Assembly: GCA_937902315.1 (NCBI GenBank)
Contig: CALGUG010000052.1
Coordinates: 1-64,000 of the forward strand
Length of the DNA: 64,000 nucleotides
Reading direction: 5' to 3'
Source: an uncultured Chloroflexales bacterium
Lineage (GTDB): Bacteria > Chloroflexota > Chloroflexia > Chloroflexales > Chloroflexaceae
Shown here piece by piece: positions 44,029-52,204 of this stretch. The translations under genes were made by a program, and so were the position numbers. How positions within the stretch are numbered: the first letter of the stretch is position 1; the number at the start of each line of letters is the position of its first letter. Under the pieces are notes generated by a model that was not told the DNA's origin, searched no databases, and saw only the letters and a list, made by a program, of their open reading frames with translations.

Positions 44029-45207
44029 TTAGCTTGTTGCGTTCTGAACACCAGCAAGTTCGATAACAGCGCGCGCCAGATCTTGAGCGGCTTGCGGTCG
44101 AGCTAAACTCGTGGCTGCCTTTCCCATTGCCTCAAGTCGGGCACGATCCTTGAGGAGCGGAGGCAATTCTTGAAGCAGTCGCTGGGCGCTGAGCTCGCTT
44201 TGGAGAATGATGACGGCAGCGCCAGCCTCAACGCACATGCGCGCGTTGCGGGTCTGTTCGTCGCCGCCTGTGGGCACCAGCGGCACATAGACGGCCGGTT
44301 TGCCCAAGGCACAAACCTCGGTGATCGTGCCTGCGCCAGCGCGGCTCAGAAGCAGATCGCTGGCGGCGAACACATCGCCGATCTCGCTACCAACAAAACG
44401 GGTCACATAGTAGCGGGCCTGCAGTTCGGGCCGCAGCTTCAAGGCCGCAGCGCTCAAGCGATCGTAGTCTTGCTCTTCGCCTGCGGGCTGCTGGCCACAC
44501 TGGTGGTAGATGCGGCAGTGTTTGAGCAGCTCGGGCAGGGCTGCCTCAACTGCGCGGTTGATAATGCGTGCGCCTTGGCTGCCTCCAGTGACGTAGAGCA
44601 TGGGCAGATCGTTGTCTTGGGGTGCGAAGTTGGCGCGTTGGAAGGCGCGCTGCTTATCGCCGCCGAAGATGATCGGGCGCACTGGGTTGCCCGTTACAAA
44701 GGCGCGCGCTCGCTGAGCAGGCGCTAGTTCTTGCAGCGCACCCGGAAATGAGAGCGCGATGCGACGCGCGAAACGGGCCGCGATTCGATTGGCAAGCCCG
44801 ACTTGCACGGTCTGTTCGTGGGTGATGATCGGCACGCGCAACAGCCAAGCGGCGATTACAGGTGGCACACACACGAACCCTCCTGTACTGAGCAGCACAT
44901 CGGGGCGAAAACGCGCCACATGGCGCAAGGCTTGCAGAATCCCGAGCGGCACGCGCAAGGTATCGATCGCGTTTTCGAGGCTGAAGTAGCGGCGCAGCTT
45001 GCCGGTTGCGACCGCGACAAACGGAATGCCCGCCTCTTCGATTTGTTTTCGTTCGATTCCGTGTTTGCTGCCGATATACTGAAAGCGCGCTTGCCAAGCG
45101 CCGCCCGACTGCTCACTCAGCTCGTTGATGGCACGAATCGCCGCGAGAGCCGGGCTTACATGACCGCTCGAGCCGCCGCCAGTCACCATGATCTTGATTG
45201 TTCGCAT
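44029..45207 (-). CDS. murG: MurG, lipid II synthase glycosyltransferase
   Basis: 392 residues. IMVTGGGSSGHVSPALAAI (first G loop), YIGSKHGIERKQIEEAGIPF, LSTGGFVCVPPVIAAWLL, PIITHEQTVQVGLANRIAAR, YVTGGSQGARIINRAV (second G loop), LSRAGAGTITEVCALGKPAV and YVPLVPTGGDEQTRNA cover the whole MurG family. It transfers GlcNAc from UDP-GlcNAc to lipid I on the inner face of the membrane, completing the peptidoglycan precursor. It is isolated here rather than in a dcw cluster: no mur or fts genes are near it. Confidence 0.95.
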   Translation of the reverse strand: MRTIKIMVTGGGSSGHVSPALAAIRAINELSEQSGGAWQARFQYIGSKHGIERKQIEEAGIPFVAVATGKLRRYFSLENAIDTLRVPLGILQALRHVARFRPDVLLSTGGFVCVPPVIAAWLLRVPIITHEQTVQVGLANRIAARFARRIALSFPGALQELAPAQRARAFVTGNPVRPIIFGGDKQRAFQRANFAPQDNDLPMLYVTGGSQGARIINRAVEAALPELLKHCRIYHQCGQQPAGEEQDYDRLSAAALKLRPELQARYYVTRFVGSEIGDVFAASDLLLSRAGAGTITEVCALGKPAVYVPLVPTGGDEQTRNARMCVEAGAAVIILQSELSAQRLLQELPPLLKDRARLEAMGKAATSLARPQAAQDLARAVIELAGVQNATS

Positions 45208-45330
45208 ACTTCGCTATCATCCACGCACTCAATAAGAGCATATGGCTTTCTAAAGACTTAAGTAGCGCTCATTGTACCACGCTCTTGGGCTTTTTTATGC
45301 GAAACAAAGCGCTACCTAGGTATAGATTTT

Positions 45331-45436
45331 TCACTAAGTCCGTTTTAAAGATGTGCATTCTCTCAACGCGAGAAAAAAATAGTCAAGTTCTACTCTGCCG
45401 AAGGCCAAATAGAAAGTAAACTGCCAAATTTGGTAT
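45331..45436 (+). repeat. Family A element 5
   Basis: It carries TTCTACTCTGCCGAAGGCCA and ends CAAATTTGGTAT (45425-45436). The left end is decayed (ACTAAGTCCG). It directly abuts B element 12. Confidence 0.78.
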
Positions 45437-45598
45437 CAAACAATAAAGCGGCCAACTCGGCAGCGCTTGTATGCGTGGGGGCGGCTGGGGCGCAGCTAGA
45501 AGCTCCTTTGGGTGGGCGGGATGTTGGTAGCCGTAGGCGGACGCGGTAAAAGACTCTCTTTGGGGCGGGGGACCAAGCCGCTAGAGCGATTTGGAGTG
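45437..45598 (-). repeat. Family B element 12, sandwiched between two A elements
   Basis: Core at 45528-45544. Right arm GGGGGACCAAGCCGCTAGAG. The boundaries are defined by the flanking A elements. Confidence 0.75.
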
Positions 45599-45677
45599 AT
45601 ACCAAATCGGTTTAAAGACCTGCATTCTCTTCGCTCAGAAAAACGAAAAGTCGGGAAAAGGGTTGTGTGATTGGTAT
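45599..45677 (+). repeat. Family A element 6, internally deleted
   Basis: ATACCAAATCGG (45599-45610) to GATTGGTAT (45669-45677). Only 79 bp; the TCTGCCGAAGGCC centre is missing. Confidence 0.7.
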
Positions 45678-45699
45678 GAGTGGGTAGCGCTGTCACAAA

Positions 45700-45738
45700 T
45701 AAACAAACAGGCTGGACCTGTACATGATCCAGCCTGTT
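45700..45738 (-). terminator. Rho-independent terminator of htpG
   Basis: 11-bp stem AACAGGCTGGA/TCCAGCCTGTT (45706-45716/45728-45738) followed on the minus strand by TGTTTATTTG. Confidence 0.9.
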
Positions 45739-45754
45739 GCCAGTTTAGCCAAAA

Positions 45755-47620
45755 CTACTTGTTCGCCTTCGCGGCGGCTTCCATAAGTTGCTGAATGCGT
45801 GGCACCATCTCGGAAGGATTGGGGTGCAGGCCCTCCAAGAGCAGGGCGCTATCGTACAACTGCTCGATCATCAGCGGCAACAAGGGGCTATCGGGCTGCT
45901 CTTTGGCCATCTGAGCCAGCGACACAATCAGCGGATTGACGCGGCTGAGTTCGAGCAAGCGCTTGGGTGTGCCGGTCTCGCGGCCCAACATGCGCTGGAT
46001 GCGCTCCATCTCGCGGCCCGGGGTATCGTCGGGAGCAGCCAGACGAACCGGATTGCCGCGCAGAATCTTGCTGCCGCGCACATCGGTGACACGCTCGCCG
46101 AGCTGTTCGCGCACCTTGCTAATCAGACCCTCTAAGGCTTCGTCGCTCAAGGCGTCTTCGGGCAGATCGTCGGCCTCGCCGGGCAGTTGCAGGTCGGCAT
46201 CGTCGATGTTCTTGAACTTCTTGCCGTTGAACTCGTTCAGGCCGTTCAGCATAAAGTTGTCCATCAGATCGACGAACAACAGAACCTCTAGGCCGCGCGA
46301 GGTTAGCGCCTCGAGGTGCGGGCTGCGTCGAGCGGTCGCAAGGTCGTTGCTGATCAGATAGTAGATCTCGTTTTGGCCCTCGACCATGCGCTCGCAGTAT
46401 TCGTTGAGCGAAACCAGCTTGTCGTCTTCGGCTTTGGTGCTGTGGAAGCGGAGCAGTTTGGTCAGCTCTTCGCGGTCGCTGAATTCGGTCGCGATGCCTT
46501 CCTTGATGAAGGGGCCAAACTCCTTCCAGAAGGTGGCGTACTTCTCGGCATCTTTCTCGGCCAAGTCGCGCAGCTCTTTGTGCAGACGGCCCGTCAAGGT
46601 CTTCTTGATGCGCTGCGATACGGCGCTGCCCTGCACCGTCTCGCGCGAGACGCTGAGCGGCAGGTCTTCGCTATCGACGACGCCTTCAATAAAGCGGAAG
46701 TAGTTCGGTAAAAGATCTTTGGTTTCTTCTTGAATCAGAATCTTGCGGCTGTAGAGTTTGATCTTGCCCTCGATGTGCTGCTGCATCAAGCCGCGTTCGC
46801 GCTTGGAAGGAATGAACAAAATCGCATGCAGATCGATGGGGGCATCAGTTGAAAGGTGTAAGGTATGAATCGGTGCTTCAAAATCAAAGGTTAGTTGTTT
46901 ATAGAATGCTTCGTACTCTTCAGGCTTGACATCGCGGGGAGCTTTGCGCCAGAGCGCGCTATCTTTGCTAACAACGTTTTCGCCGACATAGACCGGGAAG
47001 GAGACGAATTCGCTATGCTTGCGAATGATCTGCTCTAGGCGCCAAGGCTTGGCAAACTCAAGCGCATCGTCTTTGAGGTGCAGCGTAATGGTTGTGCCGC
47101 GATCGGCTTTTTCGGCTGGGCCGACCACAAAGTCGTTGCCACCTGTCGACTCCCACATGGCGGCTTCGGCATCGGGGCGATACGAACGGCTGACCACCGT
47201 CACACGGTCGGCTACCATAAAGGCGGCATAGAAACCGACACCGAACTGGCCGATGATATTGCCACGCTGGCCCGCTTCAAGCTTCTGCAACAGAGCGCGC
47301 GCACCCGATTGTGCAATTGTACCAAGGTTCTCGATCATCTCTTCGCGGGTCATACCGATACCCGTATCGCTGATGGTGATCGTCTTGGCCTCTTCGTTGG
47401 TGCTGATGCGCACCGACAATTCCGCATTCGGATCGAGCACATTCTGGTTGGTCAGCATTTCGAATTGCACACGATGCAGCGCATCGGAAGCATTCGAGAT
47501 CAATTCGCGCAAGAAGATCTCACGATCGGTGTAGAGCGAGTGAGCTAAGATACGCAGAACCTGCTGAACTTCTGCTTTAAACTGCATGGTTGCTGTTTCA
47601 GAAGCATGCTCAGTTGTCAT
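45755..47620 (-). CDS. htpG: Molecular chaperone HtpG (Hsp90)
   Basis: 621 residues. The N-terminal GHKL ATPase domain shows FLRELISNASDALHRVQFEM, ISDTGIGMTREEMIENLGTI, GQFGVGFYAAFMVADRVTV and DRGTTITLHL. The middle domain has RRAP-like WRKAPRDVKPEEY and FIEGVVDSEDLPLSVSRETV with the conserved Arg. The C-terminal dimerisation part ends NPLIVSLAQMA...LLLEG. It is a full-length ATP-dependent chaperone of the cytosol. It is monocistronic with a strong terminator; no heat-shock operator was recognised upstream. Confidence 0.97.
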   Translation of the reverse strand: MTTEHASETATMQFKAEVQQVLRILAHSLYTDREIFLRELISNASDALHRVQFEMLTNQNVLDPNAELSVRISTNEEAKTITISDTGIGMTREEMIENLGTIAQSGARALLQKLEAGQRGNIIGQFGVGFYAAFMVADRVTVVSRSYRPDAEAAMWESTGGNDFVVGPAEKADRGTTITLHLKDDALEFAKPWRLEQIIRKHSEFVSFPVYVGENVVSKDSALWRKAPRDVKPEEYEAFYKQLTFDFEAPIHTLHLSTDAPIDLHAILFIPSKRERGLMQQHIEGKIKLYSRKILIQEETKDLLPNYFRFIEGVVDSEDLPLSVSRETVQGSAVSQRIKKTLTGRLHKELRDLAEKDAEKYATFWKEFGPFIKEGIATEFSDREELTKLLRFHSTKAEDDKLVSLNEYCERMVEGQNEIYYLISNDLATARRSPHLEALTSRGLEVLLFVDLMDNFMLNGLNEFNGKKFKNIDDADLQLPGEADDLPEDALSDEALEGLISKVREQLGERVTDVRGSKILRGNPVRLAAPDDTPGREMERIQRMLGRETGTPKRLLELSRVNPLIVSLAQMAKEQPDSPLLPLMIEQLYDSALLLEGLHPNPSEMVPRIQQLMEAAAKANK

Positions 47621-47924
47621 AGATATTTCTCCATTCCTGCGAGAGGTCTTACTCTGTGCTACACATAGCTCATCAGCCTTTGTAGATGCATCAGCGCTCT
47701 TGCTCGCAACGGCACAAGCAGTGCTCAGATTGTGGCATTGTGCAGCGAGAAAGAGTGGAGCTGTGTACGCCTCTCTTTGTATTGTAGATACTCAGAAGAA
47801 CTCTTCTATGATATAACAAAAGCTGATAGTAAGAGCAATAGTTTTGTGTTAGAGATCTCTTTAAAAATGTGCCGCTCCTTCGCTATCGTGTGCTGCTTGG
47901 CTCGACTTTATGTGCGTTTGGGCC

Positions 47925-48062
47925 TGGCTTGGCCTTGCTTTTCTCTTCATTTTGTTGCGGAGCGGTCTTTCTCCCCCAAAGAGTGCTCTGGCGCGTCCGC
48001 CTACGGCTATCAGCTCGGCCGTCCATCAAGCCAGGGGCTAGCTTGCTGCCTGCCCTCTTTGT
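47925..48062 (+). repeat. Family B element 13
   Basis: Core at 47993-48009, with GTTGCGGAGCGGTCTTTCTC on the left. It is directly followed by family A element 7. Confidence 0.7.
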
Positions 48063-48066
48063 GCTA

Positions 48067-48174
48067 ACACCAAACCCGATTACTTCTTTTTGGCCTTCGG
48101 CAGAGTGACATCTTTGCACGGCTTGTTGTTCTTTCTCGTTGTGGAAACGTAAGTCTAGAAGACGGATTCGCTAT
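48067..48174 (-). repeat. Family A element 7
   Basis: ACACCAAACCCG (48067-48078) to CGGATTCGCTAT (48163-48174), with TTTTTGGCCTTCGGCAGAGT inside. Both ends are mutated relative to the consensus. Confidence 0.7.
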
Positions 48175-48647
48175 AAGAACGCCAAGGCTGTTCGTTCCTT
48201 ATGGCCTCTTTTTGCCCTTGACTCTTTAGGGTTAGCCGCATTTACTGCATTCTAGAGGCCTAATTCGCCGATTCAAGAGCTTGCTGTGTATTGTTTACAG
48301 TAGCTTGTACATTTTATCCAAACAGAGATAAATACAATATATGCCAACTAACCATAGTATCTTGCTCTACAAATCTGTATCATACGAGCTAGATACTTTT
48401 CCAAGTTTCGACCAATTCTAAACTTATAGAATGAGCCCGGATGCTCAAAAGCTGACACCAAGCGTGTCGGCTTTCTTGTCGTAAGGGGTGCCAAGTGAGA
48501 CGCTAGTGGCATCGACTATTACTCACTATTGCTCAAAACCGATCGATCAAGCGCAGCACCTCGCTAATAAGTTAGAAATCTCGGTCGCAACCTGGAACGA
48601 TCTTAGTGTTTACAATTTTGGGGTCGCAAAGAGGGAAGGGTCTTCAG
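48175..48647 (+). other. Upstream region of amt
   Basis: No gene in about 470 bp. A hairpin GCTGACAC/GTGTCGGC (48451-48458/48464-48471) followed by TTTCTT looks like a terminator or attenuator ahead of amt. GAGGGAAGGG is the amt ribosome site. Confidence 0.5.
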
Positions 48648-49880
48648 ATGGAAATTAGCGCCGCAGATACCGCTTGGGTACTCACTTCAGCCGCCTTGGT
48701 TATGTTGATGACGCCGGGTCTGGCAATCTTCTACGGTGGTATGGTTCGTGGGAAGAATGTGCTCTCGACCATTATGCACAGCTTCTTTATCTTGGCGTTG
48801 ATCAGCGTCGAGTGGGTGTTGATCGGCTATACGCTGGCTTTCGGCCCCGACGCTGGTGGCTTGGGTATTATCGGTACGCTTGACTGGGTCGGCCTGAACG
48901 GCGTCGGTCAAGAGCCGAGCAGCGACTACGCTACCACCGTTCCGCACTTGGCATTCGTCGCCTTCCAGATGATGTTTGCCGTTATTACTCCTGCACTTAT
49001 TTCGGGTGCTTTTGCTGAGCGCAAACGCTTCAAAGCATTCGTGATCTTCTCCTTGCTGTGGTCGATCTTGGTCTACTCGCCAGTCGCCCACTGGGTCTGG
49101 AGCGCCAATGGCTGGATCTTCAACCTGGGCGCACTCGACTTCGCAGGTGGTACGGTTATCCACATCACCTCGGGTGTCTCGGCTCTGGTTTGTGCGTTGG
49201 TTCTGGGCAAGCGTATCGGTTATGGCCGCGAGCCAATGCAGCCCCACAACGCTACTTTGACCGTGATCGGTACCGCTCTGCTTTGGTTCGGTTGGTTCGG
49301 CTTCAACGCTGGTAGCGCTTTGGGCGCCAACGGTCTGGCCGCTAACGCTTTCGTAACCACCAACGTCGCCGCTGCAATGGCCGCCCTGACCTGGCTGACC
49401 GCGAGCTGGATGCGACACAAGCAGCCCAGCGTGATGGGCGCCGCTTGTGGAGCCGTCGCCGGTCTGGTCGGTATCACCCCCGCCGCTGGCTTCGTCACCC
49501 CGATGGCTTCGATCATCATCGGCTTCTTGGCTGGTCTGGGCTGTTTCTTCGCAGTTGAGTATGTGGTTCGCGGCCGCGTCGACGACTCGCTGGATGTGTT
49601 CGGCGTCCACGGCGTCGGCGGTATGATCGGCGCTCTGGCTACCGGTGTCTTCGCTACCACGTCGGTCAACCCGGATGGTGCCGATGGCCTGCTCTATGGC
49701 AACCCCGCTCTGCTGGGTATCCAAGCCATCGCCGTTGTGGTCGCCGCTGGCTACGCCGCAATCGTCACCTTCGTCATCCTGAAAGCTATCGACGCCACCA
49801 TCGGTCTGCGCGTCTCGGTTGACGAGGAGGAGAAAGGTCTGGACGCTACGCAGCACGGCGAGGTCGCTTACCAACCCTAA
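48648..49880 (+). CDS. amt: Ammonium transporter, Amt/AmtB/Rh family
   Basis: 410 residues from ATG 48648, set by GAGGGAAGGG 7 nt upstream; the in-frame ATG at 48606 lacks a ribosome site. Eleven predicted membrane helices. GAFAERKRFKAF, the family signature DFAGGTVIHITSGVSAL with pore His172 and Asp164, and VFGVHGVGGMIGALATG with the second pore His321 are intact, so it should conduct ammonium into the cell. The cytoplasmic tail (from about 388) is short and acidic. No glnK/P-II gene follows; instead three tiny membrane proteins do. Confidence 0.97.
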   Translation: MEISAADTAWVLTSAALVMLMTPGLAIFYGGMVRGKNVLSTIMHSFFILALISVEWVLIGYTLAFGPDAGGLGIIGTLDWVGLNGVGQEPSSDYATTVPHLAFVAFQMMFAVITPALISGAFAERKRFKAFVIFSLLWSILVYSPVAHWVWSANGWIFNLGALDFAGGTVIHITSGVSALVCALVLGKRIGYGREPMQPHNATLTVIGTALLWFGWFGFNAGSALGANGLAANAFVTTNVAAAMAALTWLTASWMRHKQPSVMGAACGAVAGLVGITPAAGFVTPMASIIIGFLAGLGCFFAVEYVVRGRVDDSLDVFGVHGVGGMIGALATGVFATTSVNPDGADGLLYGNPALLGIQAIAVVVAAGYAAIVTFVILKAIDATIGLRVSVDEEEKGLDATQHGEVAYQP

Positions 49881-49899
49881 GCACGTAGTACCTAATCCA

Positions 49900-49930
49900 C
49901 TTGGAGGTGAGAGCGCCTCTCACCTCCAAG
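49900..49930 (+). promoter_or_regulatory. Perfect hairpin between amt and the small-protein genes
   Basis: 14-bp stem CTTGGAGGTGAGAG/CTCTCACCTCCAAG with a CGC loop, 19 bp after the amt stop and with no T-run. It could shield the amt message from 3' decay or partly attenuate the downstream genes. Confidence 0.7.
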
Positions 49931-49987
49931 CCGAAACAAACACTTATAGACATTCGCCATAACTGAAACATATTAGGAGCAAGAACA

Positions 49988-50101
49988 ATGTTGATCCTCG
50001 GAGCTGTACTCTTCATCGCTTTAGTCGCTTGCTGGTTCGCTTTGCCTGTTGGTAGCGAAAGCCCTAGCACAAGCACGAGCACCGAAAAGGTCAAAGCATA
50101 G
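49988..50101 (+). CDS. Amt-linked small membrane protein 1 (37 aa)
   Basis: ATG at 49988, preceded by AGGAG 8 nt upstream; stop TAG at 50099-50101. One hydrophobic helix (residues 2-20, containing FIALVACWFALPVG at 9-22) is followed by a Ser/Thr-rich hydrophilic tail ending EKVKA. There is no signal-peptidase site, so it is probably an N-terminally inserted single-span membrane protein. I do not recognise a family. It is too short for most gene finders. A 72-bp segment including the RBS is identical to that of copy 2, pointing to recent duplication. Confidence 0.8.
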   Translation: MLILGAVLFIALVACWFALPVGSESPSTSTSTEKVKA

Positions 50102-50156
50102 TAAGCCGTTTCGCATTAGCATTCAATCTTTGTAATACATATCAGGAGCAAGAACA

Positions 50157-50267
50157 ATGTTGATCCTCGGAGCTGTACTCTTCATCGCTTTAGTCGCTTG
50201 CTGGTTCGCTTTGCCGGTTGGTGCTGAGACATCGAGCGCAAGCCAAAAAGAAGAGGTCAAAGCCTAA
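50157..50267 (+). CDS. Amt-linked small membrane protein 2 (36 aa)
   Basis: ATG 50157, AGGAG upstream, stop TAA 50265-50267. Residues 1-22 are identical to copy 1 (including CWFALPVG); the tail differs (AETSSASQKEEVKA) but keeps the acidic-basic VKA end. It is 55 bp downstream of copy 1. Variation is concentrated in the tail, as expected if the membrane helix carries the conserved function. Confidence 0.8.
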   Translation: MLILGAVLFIALVACWFALPVGAETSSASQKEEVKA

Positions 50268-50356
50268 ACAACAACTTCGCTTCTCGTGCTTTTGATCGTT
50301 AGAGCTTTCAACCCAAACAAATCGGCCCTAGGCGGTGCATACCTGGAGGAAAAACA

Positions 50357-50485
50357 ATGATCGTTATCGGTATCATCCTCTTTATCGCTCTGTTGGCTTG
50401 TTGGTTCGCTCTTCCGGTCGGTAGTGAAGCATCGACATCGTCATCTCCAACAACCTCTAGTTCAAGGGAGGAAGTAAAAGTCTAG
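50357..50485 (+). CDS. Amt-linked small membrane protein 3 (42 aa)
   Basis: ATG 50357 with GGAGG 6 nt upstream, stop TAG 50483-50485. The helix (MIVIGIILFIALLACWFALP) is conservatively changed from copies 1 and 2, and many codon differences in the shared CWFALPVGSE block are synonymous (TGT/TGC, CTT/TTG, CCG/CCT, GTC/GTT), which is strong evidence that the peptide is translated and selected. Its longer Ser/Thr tail ends REEVKV. A terminator follows 18 bp later, closing the unit. Confidence 0.82.
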   Translation: MIVIGIILFIALLACWFALPVGSEASTSSSPTTSSSREEVKV

Positions 50486-50503
50486 TGAGTTATCATCATC
50501 ACG

Positions 50504-50550
50504 AAACGTGGCTTGTCTGCTAACGAAGCAACAAGCCACGTTTGTTATTT
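50504..50550 (+). terminator. Rho-independent terminator of the amt unit
   Basis: Perfect 13-bp stem AAACGTGGCTTGT/ACAAGCCACGTTT (50504-50516/50531-50543) followed by GTTATTT. Confidence 0.9.
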
Positions 50551-50559
50551 CACCACACT

Positions 50560-50705
50560 ATCAGCCTCATAGTTCATACCCGGGCGGAAAGGTCTCTTCC
50601 ATCCATTCGTTGCTTAGCGCGTCCGCCTACGGCTACCAAGTTCCCGCCCTCCCACACGGCAGAATCTCTTCGCTGCTTGCAGCGAATAGCTTCGTAGCTC
50701 ACTGC
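50560..50705 (+). repeat. Family B element 14
   Basis: Core at 50619-50635. Left arm GGGCGGAAAGGTCTCTTCC. The right side is diverged and runs into A element 8. Confidence 0.68.
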
Positions 50706-50710
50706 TTTGC

Positions 50711-50874
50711 TCAATCTCAAACAATCAAAAACTTGCGCTCTTGAAATGCAGAAAACAGAAGCGAGGAAAGAGTTGTGTGAAATTTCGCGCGACAGCGCGA
50801 AATTTCACACAACAAAATAGTAAAGCTCCACTTTGCCGAAGACCAAATAAAACCTAATCAATCGGATTTGCTAT
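50711..50874 (+). repeat. Family A element 8 with internal 18-bp hairpin
   Basis: It ends CGGATTTGCTAT (50863-50874). TTGTGTGAAATTTCGCGC (50773-50790) pairs perfectly with 50795-50812 across GACA. Compared with element 4 the middle of both arms has changed in step, so pairing is preserved. Confidence 0.82.
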
Positions 50875-50880
50875 CACAAG

Positions 50881-52014
50881 CTATTCTTCACTGTTTAGCC
50901 CTAAGTGCTCGCGATAAAAAGCCGTGATACGCTCGAGATACAGTTGGTTGGCCGCCCCTTGGAAGGAGTGCGGCTGGCCTTCATACTCAAAATATTCGAC
51001 CTGCTTGCCCGCCGCTTGTAAGCCAGCCAACAGATCGCCCGGCCATTTATAGGGCACTACCTCATCGGCGCTGCCCCAATGGATCTGCACCGGTGCTTCG
51101 ACGTATTCGAGGTAGTTCAGAGGCGAGAGCCGCGCATACAGATCGGGTGCTTGCTCGGGCCTAACCGGAAACTCCAGCTCGAGCAGATCGATCACGCCAG
51201 TGCGCCAGCCGTTGGGGTTGGGCCTGCGCGCTCGGCTGGCGCGGAACTCATAGTCTTCTTCGATTGTCAGCGAGGCCGGAGCGTAGATCACGGCCGCACC
51301 GATCTGATCGCTGATCGCCATCACTTTGGCAGCGACTGCGCCGCCGTTGCTATGGCCCCACAGCGCGATCTTGCCTTCGCGCGCATAGGGCAGCTGCGGC
51401 ACCAGTGCGATCAAGTTGAGCGTATCGATCACATGCCCGGCCCGAAAGACATTGACGGCATCGTCTGAGCCAGCGTGCGAGCGAAAATCGGGCGCAAGAG
51501 TCAGAAAGCCGCGCTCGGCTAAATAGTCGGCCGCCCGTTTGGTGCCGTTGCTCGGTTGGTACTGATCGAGCGGATAGTAGCCGTGAGCTAGCACCACCAC
51601 TGGGAACGGGCCGTCGCCGATCGGGCGATTCATATAGCCTGTGATGCGCAATCCATCGCTTTGGTAGGCGAAAAGATGGCTGGTATAACTGCCCGACGAG
51701 CCAAGATCTTGAAAGATCTCGATCGTACCCTCGCCATAGCTGCGCGCCCGCATACCTTCGATGGTGTACTGCTCGTATTCGGCGAAGGGGTCGGGTGTGG
51801 GCGTCGCTGGAAGCGGGGTCGGAGTGGCGGGAATGGGAGTGGCTGTTGCTGGAAGGGGCGTTTCGGTCGGCGGAACGGAGGTGGCGCTTGCAGGCGCTTG
51901 GGTTTGGGTTGGGGGAGCTTGCTCTGCAACGGTCTCCGGTGTTGTTGGGCTTGTGGCTGTGCTGCTACAAGCGATCAACAGAAACACTGCCAAAACAAGA
52001 GAAACTGCTCGCAT
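50881..52014 (-). CDS. Lipoprotein alpha/beta hydrolase (dienelactone-hydrolase type)
   Basis: 377 residues. Lipoprotein signal with LIAC (Cys16), then about 60 residues of Pro/Thr/Ala/Glu linker with repeated ATPTPLPATPTP, then an alpha/beta hydrolase: VVVLAHGYYPLDQYQ (oxyanion region), ALWGHSNGGAVAAKV with nucleophile Ser222, IHWGSADEVVPYKW (acid) and GQPHSFQG (His). It would sit lipid-anchored outside the membrane on a flexible stalk, hydrolysing esters or peptides. It is monocistronic; family A element 9 lies upstream. Confidence 0.88.
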   Translation of the reverse strand: MRAVSLVLAVFLLIACSSTATSPTTPETVAEQAPPTQTQAPASATSVPPTETPLPATATPIPATPTPLPATPTPDPFAEYEQYTIEGMRARSYGEGTIEIFQDLGSSGSYTSHLFAYQSDGLRITGYMNRPIGDGPFPVVVLAHGYYPLDQYQPSNGTKRAADYLAERGFLTLAPDFRSHAGSDDAVNVFRAGHVIDTLNLIALVPQLPYAREGKIALWGHSNGGAVAAKVMAISDQIGAAVIYAPASLTIEEDYEFRASRARRPNPNGWRTGVIDLLELEFPVRPEQAPDLYARLSPLNYLEYVEAPVQIHWGSADEVVPYKWPGDLLAGLQAAGKQVEYFEYEGQPHSFQGAANQLYLERITAFYREHLGLNSEE

Positions 52015-52101
52015 AGCCTATTCCTATCGATCAAAAAATCTGTTGGTCGATAGACTCATGCTTAACCTAATAAGCCTGCGCGTCAAGGGCAAAAACGCAC
52101 C

Positions 52102-52204
52102 ATACCAAATCTGCTCTACCGACTTGCGCTCTTGTAATGCAGAAAAATAGTCAAGTTCCACTCTGCCGAAGGCCAAATAGAAAGCAACCAACCAGATTTG
52201 GTAT
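52102..52204 (+). repeat. Family A element 9
   Basis: ATACCAAATCTG (52102-52113) to CAGATTTGGTAT (52193-52204): the ends are exact inverted repeats carrying the same private substitution. TTCCACTCTGCCGAAGGCCA is inside. 103 bp. Confidence 0.87.

Noticed and set aside
48687..49874. 395-residue minus-strand ORF
   Set aside because: Antisense of amt; rich in Asp/Gln/Asn as expected for the complement of a hydrophobic gene.
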